Shown here: piece by piece, positions 37,661 to 47,306 of the stretch | How the letters are laid out: each line of letters starts with the position of its first letter | Numbering within the stretch: the stretch's first letter is position 1 | Assembly (NCBI RefSeq): GCF_009363255.1 | Contig: NZ_CP045318.1 | Span: 1-64,000, forward strand | Source: Roseivivax sp. THAF197b | Lineage (GTDB): Bacteria; Pseudomonadota; Alphaproteobacteria; Rhodobacterales; Rhodobacteraceae | Length of the DNA stretch: 64,000 bases | Direction: 5' to 3' | Notes under the pieces: generated by a model | What the model was told of the DNA's origin: nothing | What the model saw: the letters and a program-made list of their open reading frames with translations, nothing else | The model's database searches: none | Position numbers and translations under genes: made by a program

Positions 37661-37672
37661 ATCACCACGGAA

Positions 37673-37699
37673 ACTGTCCAAGGATCGGGGAGTAGCTCA
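37673..37699. repeat. Right terminal inverted repeat of the IS3 element
   Basis: 27 bp ending GGGGAGTAGCTCA; inverted match to the left end. Confidence 0.8.
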
Positions 37700-38473
37700 G
37701 TCATCAGATCTCAAGATGTCGACAAGTTCCGCACCCTGAGAGAAACCGCAGCAAACAAAGCGGAGGTCCGAGACACCCTTGGCGTTTCGCGAAAGCAGTT
37801 CGATCTCCTGGAGCAGGCGGGCTTCTTTCCTGCAGCATGCCGCATGGCGCCCCATCCTTGCACCGATGGTGACTACGATCTCGCTCAAGTCAGAAAAGTC
37901 ATTGCGCGGGTTCGGCAGTCCGTAAGCGACCAAGGCTATGTGCCAAATCGCGCGATACAGTTTCGCGAGATAAATCTGCGCAGAACAACGGACCGGCAGG
38001 CGCTCCTACAGATTCTTCGTCAGATCGCCTCAAACGAGCTGCGACCCATGGTTTTCGAAGAAGCGAGCAAATTGGGCCATGCTCTGTTCGACGAAGATGA
38101 AATTGATGTCCTACTGAAGCAGCATGGTGGCGCGCGCGCATGGACAGTCGGCGACATCGCGGCATTCACTGGATGGAAATCCGAGTGCGTCGCCGGTTGG
38201 TGCGAGCAAGGTCTTCTCAAGGCAACCAAGGCAAAACGAGGGAGCCTCGAGGTCTGGCAGGTCACCGAGGAGGCTCTCGCGCGTTTTAATCAGGAGTTTC
38301 GTGTCGTCTCAGATCTTGCGAAGGAGGGAAGAACCACCTCGCGGAAAATCCTCAAATCCTGCGCTGATCGGGTGATCGTCACGGTGGGTTCGCGACCAGC
38401 CGGTTCTTCATCGCGAGGGCATCTGATCCGGTCCTGCGATCTTGCAAGAATCTTGATTTCCCCTGCCGCCTGA
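37700..38473 (+). pseudogene. TniQ-like C-terminal fragment cut by the IS3 element
   Basis: The frame is open from the IS edge at 37700 to a TGA at 38473, about 257 codons, with the first ATG only at 37844. It reads as helix-turn-helix modules: AEVRDTLGVSRKQFDLLEQA with GFFPA, then WTVGDIAAFTGWKSECVAGW with CEQGLLKATK. The pattern resembles the C-terminal DNA-binding part of TniQ-like transposon proteins, but this is a weak family match. No matching N-terminal half is found on the other side of the IS. A terminator follows. Confidence 0.45.
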
Positions 38474-38491
38474 CCAATCTCCAGAGATTGG
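38474..38491 (+). repeat. Perfect inverted repeat directly after the TniQ-like fragment
   Basis: CCAATCTC/GAGATTGG with a 2-base centre, starting one base after the stop. Confidence 0.6.
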
Positions 38492-38502
38492 AAATTCCAT
38501 CG

Positions 38503-38536
38503 AACGCCGCTGAGGTATCCCTTGGCGGCGTTTTTC
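38503..38536 (+). terminator. Rho-independent terminator
   Basis: 13-bp stem AACGCCGCTGAGG/CCTTGGCGGCGTT (two G-T pairs) with a TATC loop, followed by TTTTTCG. Ends transcription of the TniQ-like fragment. Confidence 0.85.
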
Positions 38537-38563
38537 GTCTTCGATAATTTGTTCGACAGCGGT

Positions 38564-38607
38564 TTGATTCATAGTTAAGTTTGAATCAAGCAGACACTTC
38601 TTAACTA
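38564..38607. repeat. Interlocked inverted repeats in an AT-rich patch
   Basis: TTGATTCA (38564-38571) pairs with TGAATCAA (38582-38589). TAGTTAAG (38572-38579) pairs with CTTAACTA (38600-38607). Both are perfect 8-mers and interleave. No gene is recognised between 38540 and 38760. Confidence 0.6.
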
Positions 38608-38763
38608 AATGAATTCGCGAAATATTTTGGGGAAATTGCGCACGGCTTTGGGCAAGGAGAGTGTAAACCTTTTGGCACTGGCGGCAGAATTTTTCCAACA
38701 GCGATAGTGGCGGTCGCGCAGGATTGCGCGGCATACTACAGGAATTTCAGAACCGAACGGACG

Positions 38764-38795
38764 ACGCCGATTGCTGGTCTGGCAATCGGCGTTTT
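38764..38795 (+). terminator. Strong plus-strand terminator with no assigned gene
   Basis: Perfect 11-bp stem ACGCCGATTGC/GCAATCGGCGT with a 7-base loop and TTTT on the plus strand. The minus strand (galM side) has no T-tract after the stem, though the hairpin could still slow galM transcripts. Confidence 0.7.
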
Positions 38796-38817
38796 CCATT
38801 CTGCATCCCTGCGGTGT

Positions 38818-39828
38818 TCAGGAAGACGCGCCGGGAGAGAAGGTGTAGCGCACCTGGTGCCGGTACACATCGTCAGGGCGCAGAATCGCGTCGGGGAAGC
38901 CCGGCTTGTTGGGCGCGTCCGGCCAAGCCTGGGTTTCCAGCGCCAGCCCGCCGAAAGGTGCGTATCGCTTGCCGTCGAGGCCCGACAGACCCGCCTCCGG
39001 GATATGGGCGGCGTCATAAACCTGCATGCCGGGCTCCGTCGTCTCGACCGACATCGAAAGACCGCTTTCCGCACTGAACAGCTCCGCGACAGGCCGCAGG
39101 GGCCGCCGCCCATCCGACAGGCAGAAATTGTGATCCAGACCGCGCCTGCCAATCTCCGATCTTGTGCGAAAATCCAGTTTCGTGCCCGCCACCGGATGGA
39201 TTTCACCCGTGGGGATCAGCTCCGCATCGACGGGCAGGTAAGCGTCCGCATTGATGCGCAATTCATGGCGCGTGATGTCGGGGCTGCCATCGAGGTTGAA
39301 ATAGCCATGATGCGCAAAGGAGCATGGCGTCGGGGCGGTCGTGGTGGCCCGGATATCGAAGCTGAGACTGCAATCCTCGGTCAGGGTTATCTCTGCGCCA
39401 ACGGTCAACTGGCCGGGAAATCCCATCTCGCCATCGGCAAGCGTGAGACCCATCGTGACGCTGTTTTCGGTCAGGTTCTCGATGCACCAGATCTTCTCGT
39501 TCGTGCCGACCGCCCCGCCATGCAGGGCGTGCCTGCTCAGCCGATTGCGGACCAGTTGGTAGTCCTGCCCGTTGAGGGAGAACCGTCCGTGCCCGATCCT
39601 GTTCGCAAAGCGTCCTACAAGGGCGCCGAAATACTTCATCGGACCGAAATAAGGCTCGATGGTAGGTGCGCCGAGGACGAGCGGGTGCGCAAAGCCGTTC
39701 AACCTGAGATCCTGAACGATGGCGCCATAGGTCAGGATATGGGCGCGAAGCCCGCCGCCCCTCAGCGTCACCCGTTGGATGGCGTCTCCGGCCGGGGTTT
39801 CTCCGAAGTGTTCAATCTGTTGGGCCAC
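38818..39828 (-). CDS. galM: Aldose 1-epimerase (galactose mutarotase)
   Basis: 336 aa starting with GTG at 39828 after GGGAAAGACAC. It has ANRIGHGRFSLNGQDYQL, SRHALHGG, CSFAHHGYFNLDG (catalytic His) and the late Glu region FGGLALETQAWPDAPN. It converts beta-galactose released by the galactosidases to the alpha form used by GalK. Last gene of the minus-strand arm of the galactoside module. Confidence 0.92.
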   Translation of the reverse strand: MAQQIEHFGETPAGDAIQRVTLRGGGLRAHILTYGAIVQDLRLNGFAHPLVLGAPTIEPYFGPMKYFGALVGRFANRIGHGRFSLNGQDYQLVRNRLSRHALHGGAVGTNEKIWCIENLTENSVTMGLTLADGEMGFPGQLTVGAEITLTEDCSLSFDIRATTTAPTPCSFAHHGYFNLDGSPDITRHELRINADAYLPVDAELIPTGEIHPVAGTKLDFRTRSEIGRRGLDHNFCLSDGRRPLRPVAELFSAESGLSMSVETTEPGMQVYDAAHIPEAGLSGLDGKRYAPFGGLALETQAWPDAPNKPGFPDAILRPDDVYRHQVRYTFSPGASS

Positions 39829-39951
39829 GTGTCTTTCCCGGTTGCGTTCAGCCGTCTTGAGACCTGCATGCAGCGAAAGAGATACTCAAGCGATCCTCGT
39901 TTGGCCCGAGTAACACGGACGACACCGCTTGAGCCGGATTCCGCCGTCCGG

Positions 39952-42036
39952 TCAGACCAATTCGCCCTCGATCACCCACATCGTGGCCGGAAAGCTCCAC
40001 GGCAATGTCAGCCCGTGGGCCATCAGATAGCCACCGCTCACGGTCATGCTTTCGCTTTTCAACAAGGGGGTGCCCCGCGACAGGGTCGGCGCGTCCTCTC
40101 TGTTCCTCAACGTGATGCGATAAATTGCGTCCCGCGAAAGCCGGGTGAGGCGCAGAGGGCGAGGAACGATCTGCGACGAGGTATCCTGCTTTCCGGCGAA
40201 GATTACGAAGCGCCCGCCGCCCTGTGCCAGATGCTGTTCGGCAAGCACTGCCGGATCCGGGCTGTCGAGACGCAGGATATCGGCTTTGACCATCCAGTCG
40301 CGATTGTCCTTCCACCACTGGGTCACGTCCTTCAGGACCTGGGCCTCCTCTGCCGTCAATTCGCGCGGATCCATCTCGAAGCCCATATGCCGCTGGGCTG
40401 CGACCCAGGCGCGGAAGCGGATGTCGATGGTGCGGCCCGACGTGTGACACACCCGCGGGCCCACGTGGGAGCCGGTGACGGCCATCGGCAGGAAGATTGC
40501 GGCGTTGTGCTGCATCCTCAGCCGCTCGATCGCGTCGTTGCTGTCGGAAAGCCAGACCCGGTGGGTCCTTTGCAGGATGCCGAAGTCGATCCGCGCGCCG
40601 CCCGAAGCACAGCTTTCGATTTCGGTGGCGGGGAAGGCCGCGCGCAGCCGGTCGATCAAGGCGTAGGACCCGCGGGTCTGGGCCGCGTCCGGCATGGGCA
40701 GGACGCGGTTGTGATCCCATTTGACGTAGTCGATGTCATGATCGCCGAGGATCTTGCCCACTCTGTCGAAGAGGAAATCCCGCACCTCCGGCAGCGCCAT
40801 GTCGAGGGCCTTCTGCTGCCGTCCGAGGATCTGGTCCGCGCTGCCAAAGGCCCATTCGGGATGTTTGCGATAGATGCTGCTGTCCGGATTGATCATTTCC
40901 GGCTCGAACCAGATGCCGAAACTCATGCCCAGCCCGTGCACGTGATCGATCAGCGGCCTCAGCCCGTCGGGATATTTGCGCGGATCGACTTCCCAGTCGG
41001 ACAAGGCGCGGGTGTCGTCGTCGCGATTGCCGAACCAGCCGTCGTCGAGCACGAAGCGCTCCGCGCCAAGCTCTGCGGCAATCTCGGCGATCTCCTTGAG
41101 CTCCGCGAGGTCGTGATCGAAATAGACCGCTTCCCAGCAATTGTAGTGCACCGGGCGCGGCCTGTCGGGGAAGGGAAAGTCCACGACCTCGTCACGCAGA
41201 TGGCGCTGGAAGGCTACGGCGCAGCCGTTGATCCCGTCATCGGAATAGACGGCGTAGAGGATGCCCGTCTCGAAGCGGTGCTTGGCGTTGTTCTCCACGC
41301 GGGCCGCATGGCCGAACTGGATCTGGCGTCGCCCGTCGGGCAATTCCTCGGCGACCATGCGGTGGCCGCCCGACCATCCGTAATGGAAGGCGTAGACATC
41401 CCCCGCCGCGTTGGTTGCCCCTCGGCACGGCAGCAGCAGGCCGGGGAAATGCTCGTGCCCGGTGCGCCCGGTGCGGTTCTCGCGATAGCGCATTCCTGGC
41501 GACCAGGGGGCGCGGTTCATCTGGAACTCACCGCACCAGCGGCCGGAGAAGTCGATCATCTCGTCGGCCAGTTGCGGCGCAGGAAAGACCGGTGCGGAGA
41601 GCCAGTGCAAGTGGATGGGGCTGTCGCTTTCCAGCTCGGCCTTGGTCTCGATCACATGGGTCGCCGAGTTGATCGCGAAGGAGGCGGTGTAGCGCAGCCC
41701 GTGGGCCGTATCGCGAAAGATCAGCGAGAGCGCAGTGCCGTCCTGATCCGCGGTATCGAAGCGAAAGTCGGGCAGGATCGGGGTGCCCGACCCGTCTCGC
41801 AGAATGAGCCCTGGCTGGCCTGGGAAGGTCCGCGTCGCCTCCGGGTTGATCGACAGCTCGGGGTTCGTATCGAGCATACCGCCGGTCACATCGAGCTCGT
41901 TCGCCCGGTAGATCGTTTCGAGATCTTCGCCATCGGGCAGTCGCGGCCCCCAATAGACCACTTCCGCAAGGTGGTCGTTCCGGGCACCGAGAACCAGCGA
42001 CTGCCGGGTGTCATCCAAACGCCAGCATCTGATCAC
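39952..42036 (-). CDS. GH36 alpha-galactosidase
   Basis: 694 aa from the GTG at 42036, whose GTGA overlaps the permease stop; the frame is open further upstream but there it lies inside the permease gene. GH36 signatures: LDDGWFGNRDDD, SFGIWFEPEMINPDSSIY, VKWDHNRV with the nucleophile Asp, IESCASGGARIDFGIL and VWLSDSNDAIERL with the acid/base Asp. No signal peptide, so it cleaves imported alpha-galactosides such as melibiose or raffinose in the cytoplasm. Confidence 0.93.
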   Translation of the reverse strand: MIRCWRLDDTRQSLVLGARNDHLAEVVYWGPRLPDGEDLETIYRANELDVTGGMLDTNPELSINPEATRTFPGQPGLILRDGSGTPILPDFRFDTADQDGTALSLIFRDTAHGLRYTASFAINSATHVIETKAELESDSPIHLHWLSAPVFPAPQLADEMIDFSGRWCGEFQMNRAPWSPGMRYRENRTGRTGHEHFPGLLLPCRGATNAAGDVYAFHYGWSGGHRMVAEELPDGRRQIQFGHAARVENNAKHRFETGILYAVYSDDGINGCAVAFQRHLRDEVVDFPFPDRPRPVHYNCWEAVYFDHDLAELKEIAEIAAELGAERFVLDDGWFGNRDDDTRALSDWEVDPRKYPDGLRPLIDHVHGLGMSFGIWFEPEMINPDSSIYRKHPEWAFGSADQILGRQQKALDMALPEVRDFLFDRVGKILGDHDIDYVKWDHNRVLPMPDAAQTRGSYALIDRLRAAFPATEIESCASGGARIDFGILQRTHRVWLSDSNDAIERLRMQHNAAIFLPMAVTGSHVGPRVCHTSGRTIDIRFRAWVAAQRHMGFEMDPRELTAEEAQVLKDVTQWWKDNRDWMVKADILRLDSPDPAVLAEQHLAQGGGRFVIFAGKQDTSSQIVPRPLRLTRLSRDAIYRITLRNREDAPTLSRGTPLLKSESMTVSGGYLMAHGLTLPWSFPATMWVIEGELV

Positions 42037-42881
42037 TTGACGGCCCCGAGTGTCAGTCCGGCAATGAAGTGCTTCTGCATCAGGAAGAACATCGCCACCG
42101 GCGGAAGCGCCGCCACGATGGAGCCTGCGCTCATCAGGTGGTAGGCGGCGCGGAACTGGCTGTTGAACTCCGTGATGCCCGCCGTGACCGGCTGCGCGCC
42201 GGGTCCCTGTGTCAGCACGACGGCCCAGAAGTAATCGTTCCAGATGAAGGTGAAGATCAGCACGGCCAACGCGGCTAGTGCGGGTTTCATCAGCGGCAGC
42301 ACGACGTACCAGAAGATCTTCCACTCCGCGACGCCTTCGACGCGCGCCGCCTCGATCAGCGGGAAGGGCAGGGCGCGGATGAAGTTGCGCATGAAGAGCG
42401 TGCAGAAGCCGGTCTGGAAGGCGATGTGGAACAGGATCAGACCGGTCTTGGTGTCATAGAGGTTCAGATCGATCGTCAGATCGCGCACGGGCACCATCAG
42501 GATCTGGAAGGGCACGAAATTGCCCGCGATGAACATGAAGAAGATCAGCAGGTTGCCCTTGAAACGGTACACGCCGAGCGCGAAGCCCGCCATCGCCGAC
42601 AGGGCCACGGCACCAATCACCGTTGGGATGGTGATCAGCAGCGAATTCAGCAAATAGCGCGGCATGTTCGATTCAAAGAACACCCGGCCGTAATTCGAGA
42701 ACAGCTCGAACGAGGACGGCATGCCCCAGTAATTGCCGTTGGCGAAATCCGCCTCGGGCTTGATCGAGAAATTGGCGACAGCAATGAGCGGCAGAAGCCA
42801 CAGGATCAGGGCCAGCGGCAGGAACGCCTGGTAGCTGAGCTGAGCGGAGCGTGGTTGCTTTTCGATGGGTGTCGGGAACAT
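42033..42881 (-). CDS. Galactoside ABC transporter permease (MalG type)
   Basis: 282 aa with about six spans. The EAA loop reads PLIEAARVEGVAEWKIFWYV and the end QKHFIAGLTLGAVK is typical. Second channel subunit of the importer feeding the alpha-galactosidase, to which it is translationally coupled; its ATG lies one base after the MalF-type stop. Confidence 0.92.
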   Translation of the reverse strand: MFPTPIEKQPRSAQLSYQAFLPLALILWLLPLIAVANFSIKPEADFANGNYWGMPSSFELFSNYGRVFFESNMPRYLLNSLLITIPTVIGAVALSAMAGFALGVYRFKGNLLIFFMFIAGNFVPFQILMVPVRDLTIDLNLYDTKTGLILFHIAFQTGFCTLFMRNFIRALPFPLIEAARVEGVAEWKIFWYVVLPLMKPALAALAVLIFTFIWNDYFWAVVLTQGPGAQPVTAGITEFNSQFRAAYHLMSAGSIVAALPPVAMFFLMQKHFIAGLTLGAVK

Positions 42882-42882
42882 C

Positions 42883-43830
42883 TCAGCGCGCTCCTTTCTC
42901 GTCCTGGTACATCGACCAGAGGAAGTAGACGATGAAGGCCAGCATGATGAAGAAGAGGATCACCGCGATCGCCGCGCCATAGCCCATGCGGAAGCCGAAT
43001 TCCGACAGCGATTCCTCGAACATGTAGAAGCTCAGGACACGGGTCGATCCGAAGGGGCCGCCATTGGTCATGACCGAGATGAGATCGAAGGACCGAAGCG
43101 CGCCGATGATCGTCACGACGAAGGCGATGAAGGTCGCGGGTTTGAGTTGCGGCAGGATCACGTACCACAGCATCCGCCAACCCTTCGCACCATCAAGGCG
43201 CGCAGCCTCCACCTGCTCGGGATCGACGGCATTGAGGCCGGTCAGATAGAGGATCATGCAATAGGCCGTCTGCGGCCAGAGGCCCGCAGCGATGATCCCG
43301 TAGGTTGCCATGGACGGATCGCCGAGGATGTTCACCGGCCCGAAGCCGAAAACGCCGATCAAGGCGTTCAGAAGCCCTTCGCGCGGCAGGTAGAACCACG
43401 AAAAGACAAGGCCCACGACGACTTGGCTGATGACGAAGGGAAAGAAGAACAGCGACTTGTAGACGCGGATGCCGCGCACCGTCTGATTGAGAAAGAGCGC
43501 GATGAACAATCCGGCCGGGATCGCCAGCAGATAGAGGATCAGCCACTTGATATTGTTCCAGAACGAGGTCTCGAACTTGCGGTCCATGTTTTGCTCGCCG
43601 ATGCCGAGGAGGCGCTCATAATTGGCGGTGCCCACCCATTCGGCCTCTCCCAGACCGTCCCATTCATGCAGGCTGATCCAGAAGCTCTGGCCGATCGGGA
43701 TGATGACGTAGACGGCGAAGAACAGGATCGCGGGCGCGAGGAACAGGAACGGCGTGATCGCTATCTGATTGCGCTTGTACCAGCCGCGCGGCGCGGGCGG
43801 ATGGGTGTCCGGGACGGTGGCGTATGTCAT
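42883..43830 (-). CDS. Galactoside ABC transporter permease (MalF type)
   Basis: 315 aa membrane protein. ITPFLFLAPAILFFAVYVII is the first span, and PEQVEAARLDGAKGWRMLWY with VILPQLKP forms the EAA loop. First channel subunit. The gap between it and the binding-protein gene holds a strong hairpin (43862-43894). Confidence 0.92.
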   Translation of the reverse strand: MTYATVPDTHPPAPRGWYKRNQIAITPFLFLAPAILFFAVYVIIPIGQSFWISLHEWDGLGEAEWVGTANYERLLGIGEQNMDRKFETSFWNNIKWLILYLLAIPAGLFIALFLNQTVRGIRVYKSLFFFPFVISQVVVGLVFSWFYLPREGLLNALIGVFGFGPVNILGDPSMATYGIIAAGLWPQTAYCMILYLTGLNAVDPEQVEAARLDGAKGWRMLWYVILPQLKPATFIAFVVTIIGALRSFDLISVMTNGGPFGSTRVLSFYMFEESLSEFGFRMGYGAAIAVILFFIMLAFIVYFLWSMYQDEKGAR

Positions 43831-43861
43831 CGGCTCTCCCTCTTGGCAGATGCAACCCTCG

Positions 43862-43894
43862 TGACAGCCGCCGGGTTTGTCGGGGCGGCTGTCA
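43862..43894 (-). other. Stem-loop between binding-protein and permease genes
   Basis: Perfect 11-bp stem TGACAGCCGCC/GGCGGCTGTCA with an 11-base loop, between the binding-protein stop (43945) and the permease start (43830). Probably lowers permease relative to binding-protein expression. Confidence 0.7.
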
Positions 43895-43944
43895 GAAGGG
43901 TTGGTCCGGGGACGGTGGATGCCGCCCCCGGGCCTTGGGTCCGG

Positions 43945-45213
43945 TTACTCGTAGATCCGCGCACGCGCGTCTTCGAGCCGCGCGAGGATGTCATCGAGGT
44001 TGTCGGGGAAGACCATGAATTCCTGCAGACCTTCCATGCCGACGCTGGCCATCTCGGCCGGGAAGTCGCGATCGAAGAACTGCATGATCCCGCCGGAGGC
44101 ATTGTTCGACAGCATGTCGAAGCCTTCCTGGAGGAACTTGTCTTCACCGATCTCGGAATTGGCGTTCACGGGCAGCTGACCCAGCGCGTCACCGGCATTG
44201 ATCTTGGTCTGGTTTTCTTCCGACACGACGAAGCGCAGGAACGCCTTCGCGGCCTCCATGTTCTGCGCGCCGGATGCGATATGGAACGTGTCCGTGGGGG
44301 CGTCCTCGGCGTAATCGACATCCTCGGCGATCTTCGGGAACTGGTAGAAGTCCAGCTGATCGTCGGTCAGACCGCCGTCGCGGAAGGCCGCAACCGAGAA
44401 GTTGCCCATGAGGTAGGCGGCGGCTTCGCCATTGACCATGAAGGGCACCGCTTCCTGCCAGGAATAGGTCTGGTGATCGTCGATGAAGGCGCCCATGTCG
44501 ATCAGCTCACGCCAGTTGGCGAAGGTCTGGCGGACGCGCTCGTCGGTCCAGGGGATCTCCCCGCGGGCCAGCTCCATGTGGAAGTCGTAACCGTTGGTGC
44601 GGCTGTTGAGGTAGTCGAACCAGCCGCCTGCGGTCCACAGGAACTTGGTGCCGATGGTGTAGCATTTCCGTCCTGAATCGAGGATCGCCTGGCAATTGGC
44701 CTTCTCTTCTTCCCAGGTCGCAGGTTCGCTCAAGCCGAGCTCTTCGTAGATGTCCTTCCGGTAGTAAACGCCCCACTGATAATAGGTGTAAGGCACGCCC
44801 CACTGGGCCCCGTCGATGGTCATCGCGTCCTTGGTGGAGGCCAGCGCCTCGAATTCGGGCTCCGCCCAGAGATCGGAAACATCAGCGAAGAGACCGGCAT
44901 TGACGTAAGGCAGCATGCGGTTGGCCGCGTACCAGTTCACCACGTCCGGCGGGTTCGCGCCGAGCGCGTTGCGGATCTGGGTCTTCCAGGCCTCGCGGTC
45001 GACGATTGTCAGATCGATGTTCAGATCGGGATGCATTTCCTGGAAGTCGGCGACCATGCCCTCCATGACCGCGCGCGGCGCCGGGTTCGACATGTCGGAG
45101 ATGATCTTGAGATCTCCCGACAGGGCCGCCCCGTGCGACTCGGCAAAGGCCGCTCCGGCAAGCAGGCTGGAGACGCCGAGCGCCACCCAGGCAGATGTTT
45201 TCTGAAGTGTCAT
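43945..45213 (-). CDS. Galactoside ABC transporter substrate-binding protein
   Basis: 422 aa from the ATG at 45213 (GGGAGGAAACC). The signal peptide MTLQKTSAWVALGVSSLLAG ends AAFAES. Family-1 features include DVVNWYAANRMLPYVNAGLF, QWGVPYTYYQWGVYYRKDIY and a WTAGGWFDYLN segment. It delivers alpha- or beta-galactosides to the importer. Lead gene of the minus-strand arm and divergent from the IclR gene. Confidence 0.92.
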   Translation of the reverse strand: MTLQKTSAWVALGVSSLLAGAAFAESHGAALSGDLKIISDMSNPAPRAVMEGMVADFQEMHPDLNIDLTIVDREAWKTQIRNALGANPPDVVNWYAANRMLPYVNAGLFADVSDLWAEPEFEALASTKDAMTIDGAQWGVPYTYYQWGVYYRKDIYEELGLSEPATWEEEKANCQAILDSGRKCYTIGTKFLWTAGGWFDYLNSRTNGYDFHMELARGEIPWTDERVRQTFANWRELIDMGAFIDDHQTYSWQEAVPFMVNGEAAAYLMGNFSVAAFRDGGLTDDQLDFYQFPKIAEDVDYAEDAPTDTFHIASGAQNMEAAKAFLRFVVSEENQTKINAGDALGQLPVNANSEIGEDKFLQEGFDMLSNNASGGIMQFFDRDFPAEMASVGMEGLQEFMVFPDNLDDILARLEDARARIYE

Positions 45214-45257
45214 GGTTTCCTCCCGATCAGACTTCAATTTTGGTCCATTTATTGAAA

Positions 45258-45286
45258 TTGACATCTCATTATTTGAGACGTATGCC
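45258..45286 (+). promoter_or_regulatory. Promoter with embedded operator for the IclR gene
   Basis: TTGACA at 45258-45263 and TATGCC at 45281-45286 are 17 bases apart. The palindrome TCTCA-TTATT-TGAGA (45264-45278) fills the spacer, so a bound regulator would block RNA polymerase. Confidence 0.5.
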
Positions 45287-45344
45287 AGATGGTGAAACGA
45301 GTCAATCATCATCGATGACGCAGATTTCGGATGGCAAAATCACG

Positions 45345-46195
45345 ATGAAGGCCAGGGCTTTGGCTGACAAGAAGAATTCCCAGCGCGAAAACGACGGCTC
45401 CGGCAGCGGTACCGTCGGCAAGGCGCTTGGCGTTCTCGACGTGGTGGCCCGCCTCGGTCGGCCGGTCCGTGCCTCCGAGATTCAGGCCGCCAGCGACCTG
45501 CCGAAAGGAACGCTCTACCGGTTTCTCCAGACCCTGACCGAGCAGAACATGCTGAGCTACGACCCCGACCGGCGGGTCTATTTTCTCGGTGTCCGGCTGG
45601 TCAGCCTGGCGCAGGTCGCGTGGCGCAACTTCGAGATTGCACCCGTGGCCCGGCCGCATCTCGATGCGCTGGCCCAAAAGATCGACTTGGCCACCTACCT
45701 CTCAAAGCTCGACGGCGGTCAGTGCGTCTCCCTTGAGCGTGGCACGCCGGAGGTCATCGCCGGGGTCTTTCATGATATCGACCGGATCTATCCCGCCTAT
45801 TGCACCGCGGTCGGCAAGGCGATGCTTGCCAACCTGCCCGAGGACGCGCGCGAGAACGCGCTCACGATGCAGAGCTTTCATCCGATGACTGACGCCACGA
45901 TCACCGATCCGGACGTGCTGCGGGCCGAACTGACGACGATCCGCGATCAGGGCTACGCCATCGAGGATGGTGAGCATGTCCGCGGGATCATCGCGGTGGC
46001 GGTGCCGATCCTGTCGCCGGGCGGTGCCCTTCTCGGTGGAATTGGCGTCCATGCGGGCGACAGGCGCACCGATCTCGACACGCTCAAGCGCCATATCCCG
46101 GATATGCAGAACACGGCCGCGATCATTGCCCGCGACGCGGCGGAGTGGCGGTTTCCGGATCGAAATGCAAACTGGGATGCAAGGGGGGAGAGCTC

Positions 46196-46208
<13 letters not shown>
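45345..46208 (+). CDS. IclR-family transcriptional regulator
   Basis: 287 aa from the ATG at 45345. In-frame ATGs at 45282 and 45315 exist, but the first overlaps the -10 element. The N-terminal winged helix is GTVGKALGVLDVVARLGRPV with ASEIQAASDLPKGTLYRFLQ, followed by the IclR effector domain (ATYLSKLDGGQCVSLERG, YCTAVGKAMLANLPED, AVPILSPGGALLGGIGVHAG). It lies between the divergent importer genes and the ATPase-gal arm, so it probably controls both. Confidence 0.9.
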
Positions 46209-47254
<1,046 letters not shown>

Positions 47255-47306
47255 CGATATCCCGCACCCACACCGGATGCGGACGCACATTCAGAGAGGC
47301 ATTCTT

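Larger units (their letters stand above)
36435..37699 (+). mobile_element. Intact IS3-family insertion sequence
   Basis: 1265 bp, the normal IS3 size. The ends form imperfect inverted repeats: the left begins TGAGCACCTCCCCGA and has GGACAGT, the right read inward begins TGAGCTACTCCCCGA with GGACAGT. It carries orfA and orfB with a TTTTTTG slip site. The flanking bases (TTA left, GTC right) do not form a target duplication. The 167 bases to the left of it (36268-36434) contain no recognised gene. Confidence 0.88.

Noticed and set aside
38605..38799. 64-codon minus-strand frame before galM's end
   Set aside because: No ribosome site and no family likeness; it runs through the terminator hairpin.
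38707..42144. 1145-codon plus-strand open frame across galM and the alpha-galactosidase
   Set aside because: Antisense shadow spanning two well-supported genes; no recognisable motif in the translation.
42865..44676. 603-codon plus-strand open frame over the galactoside permease and binding-protein genes
   Set aside because: Acidic/His-rich antisense translation without domains; the minus-strand genes are clear.
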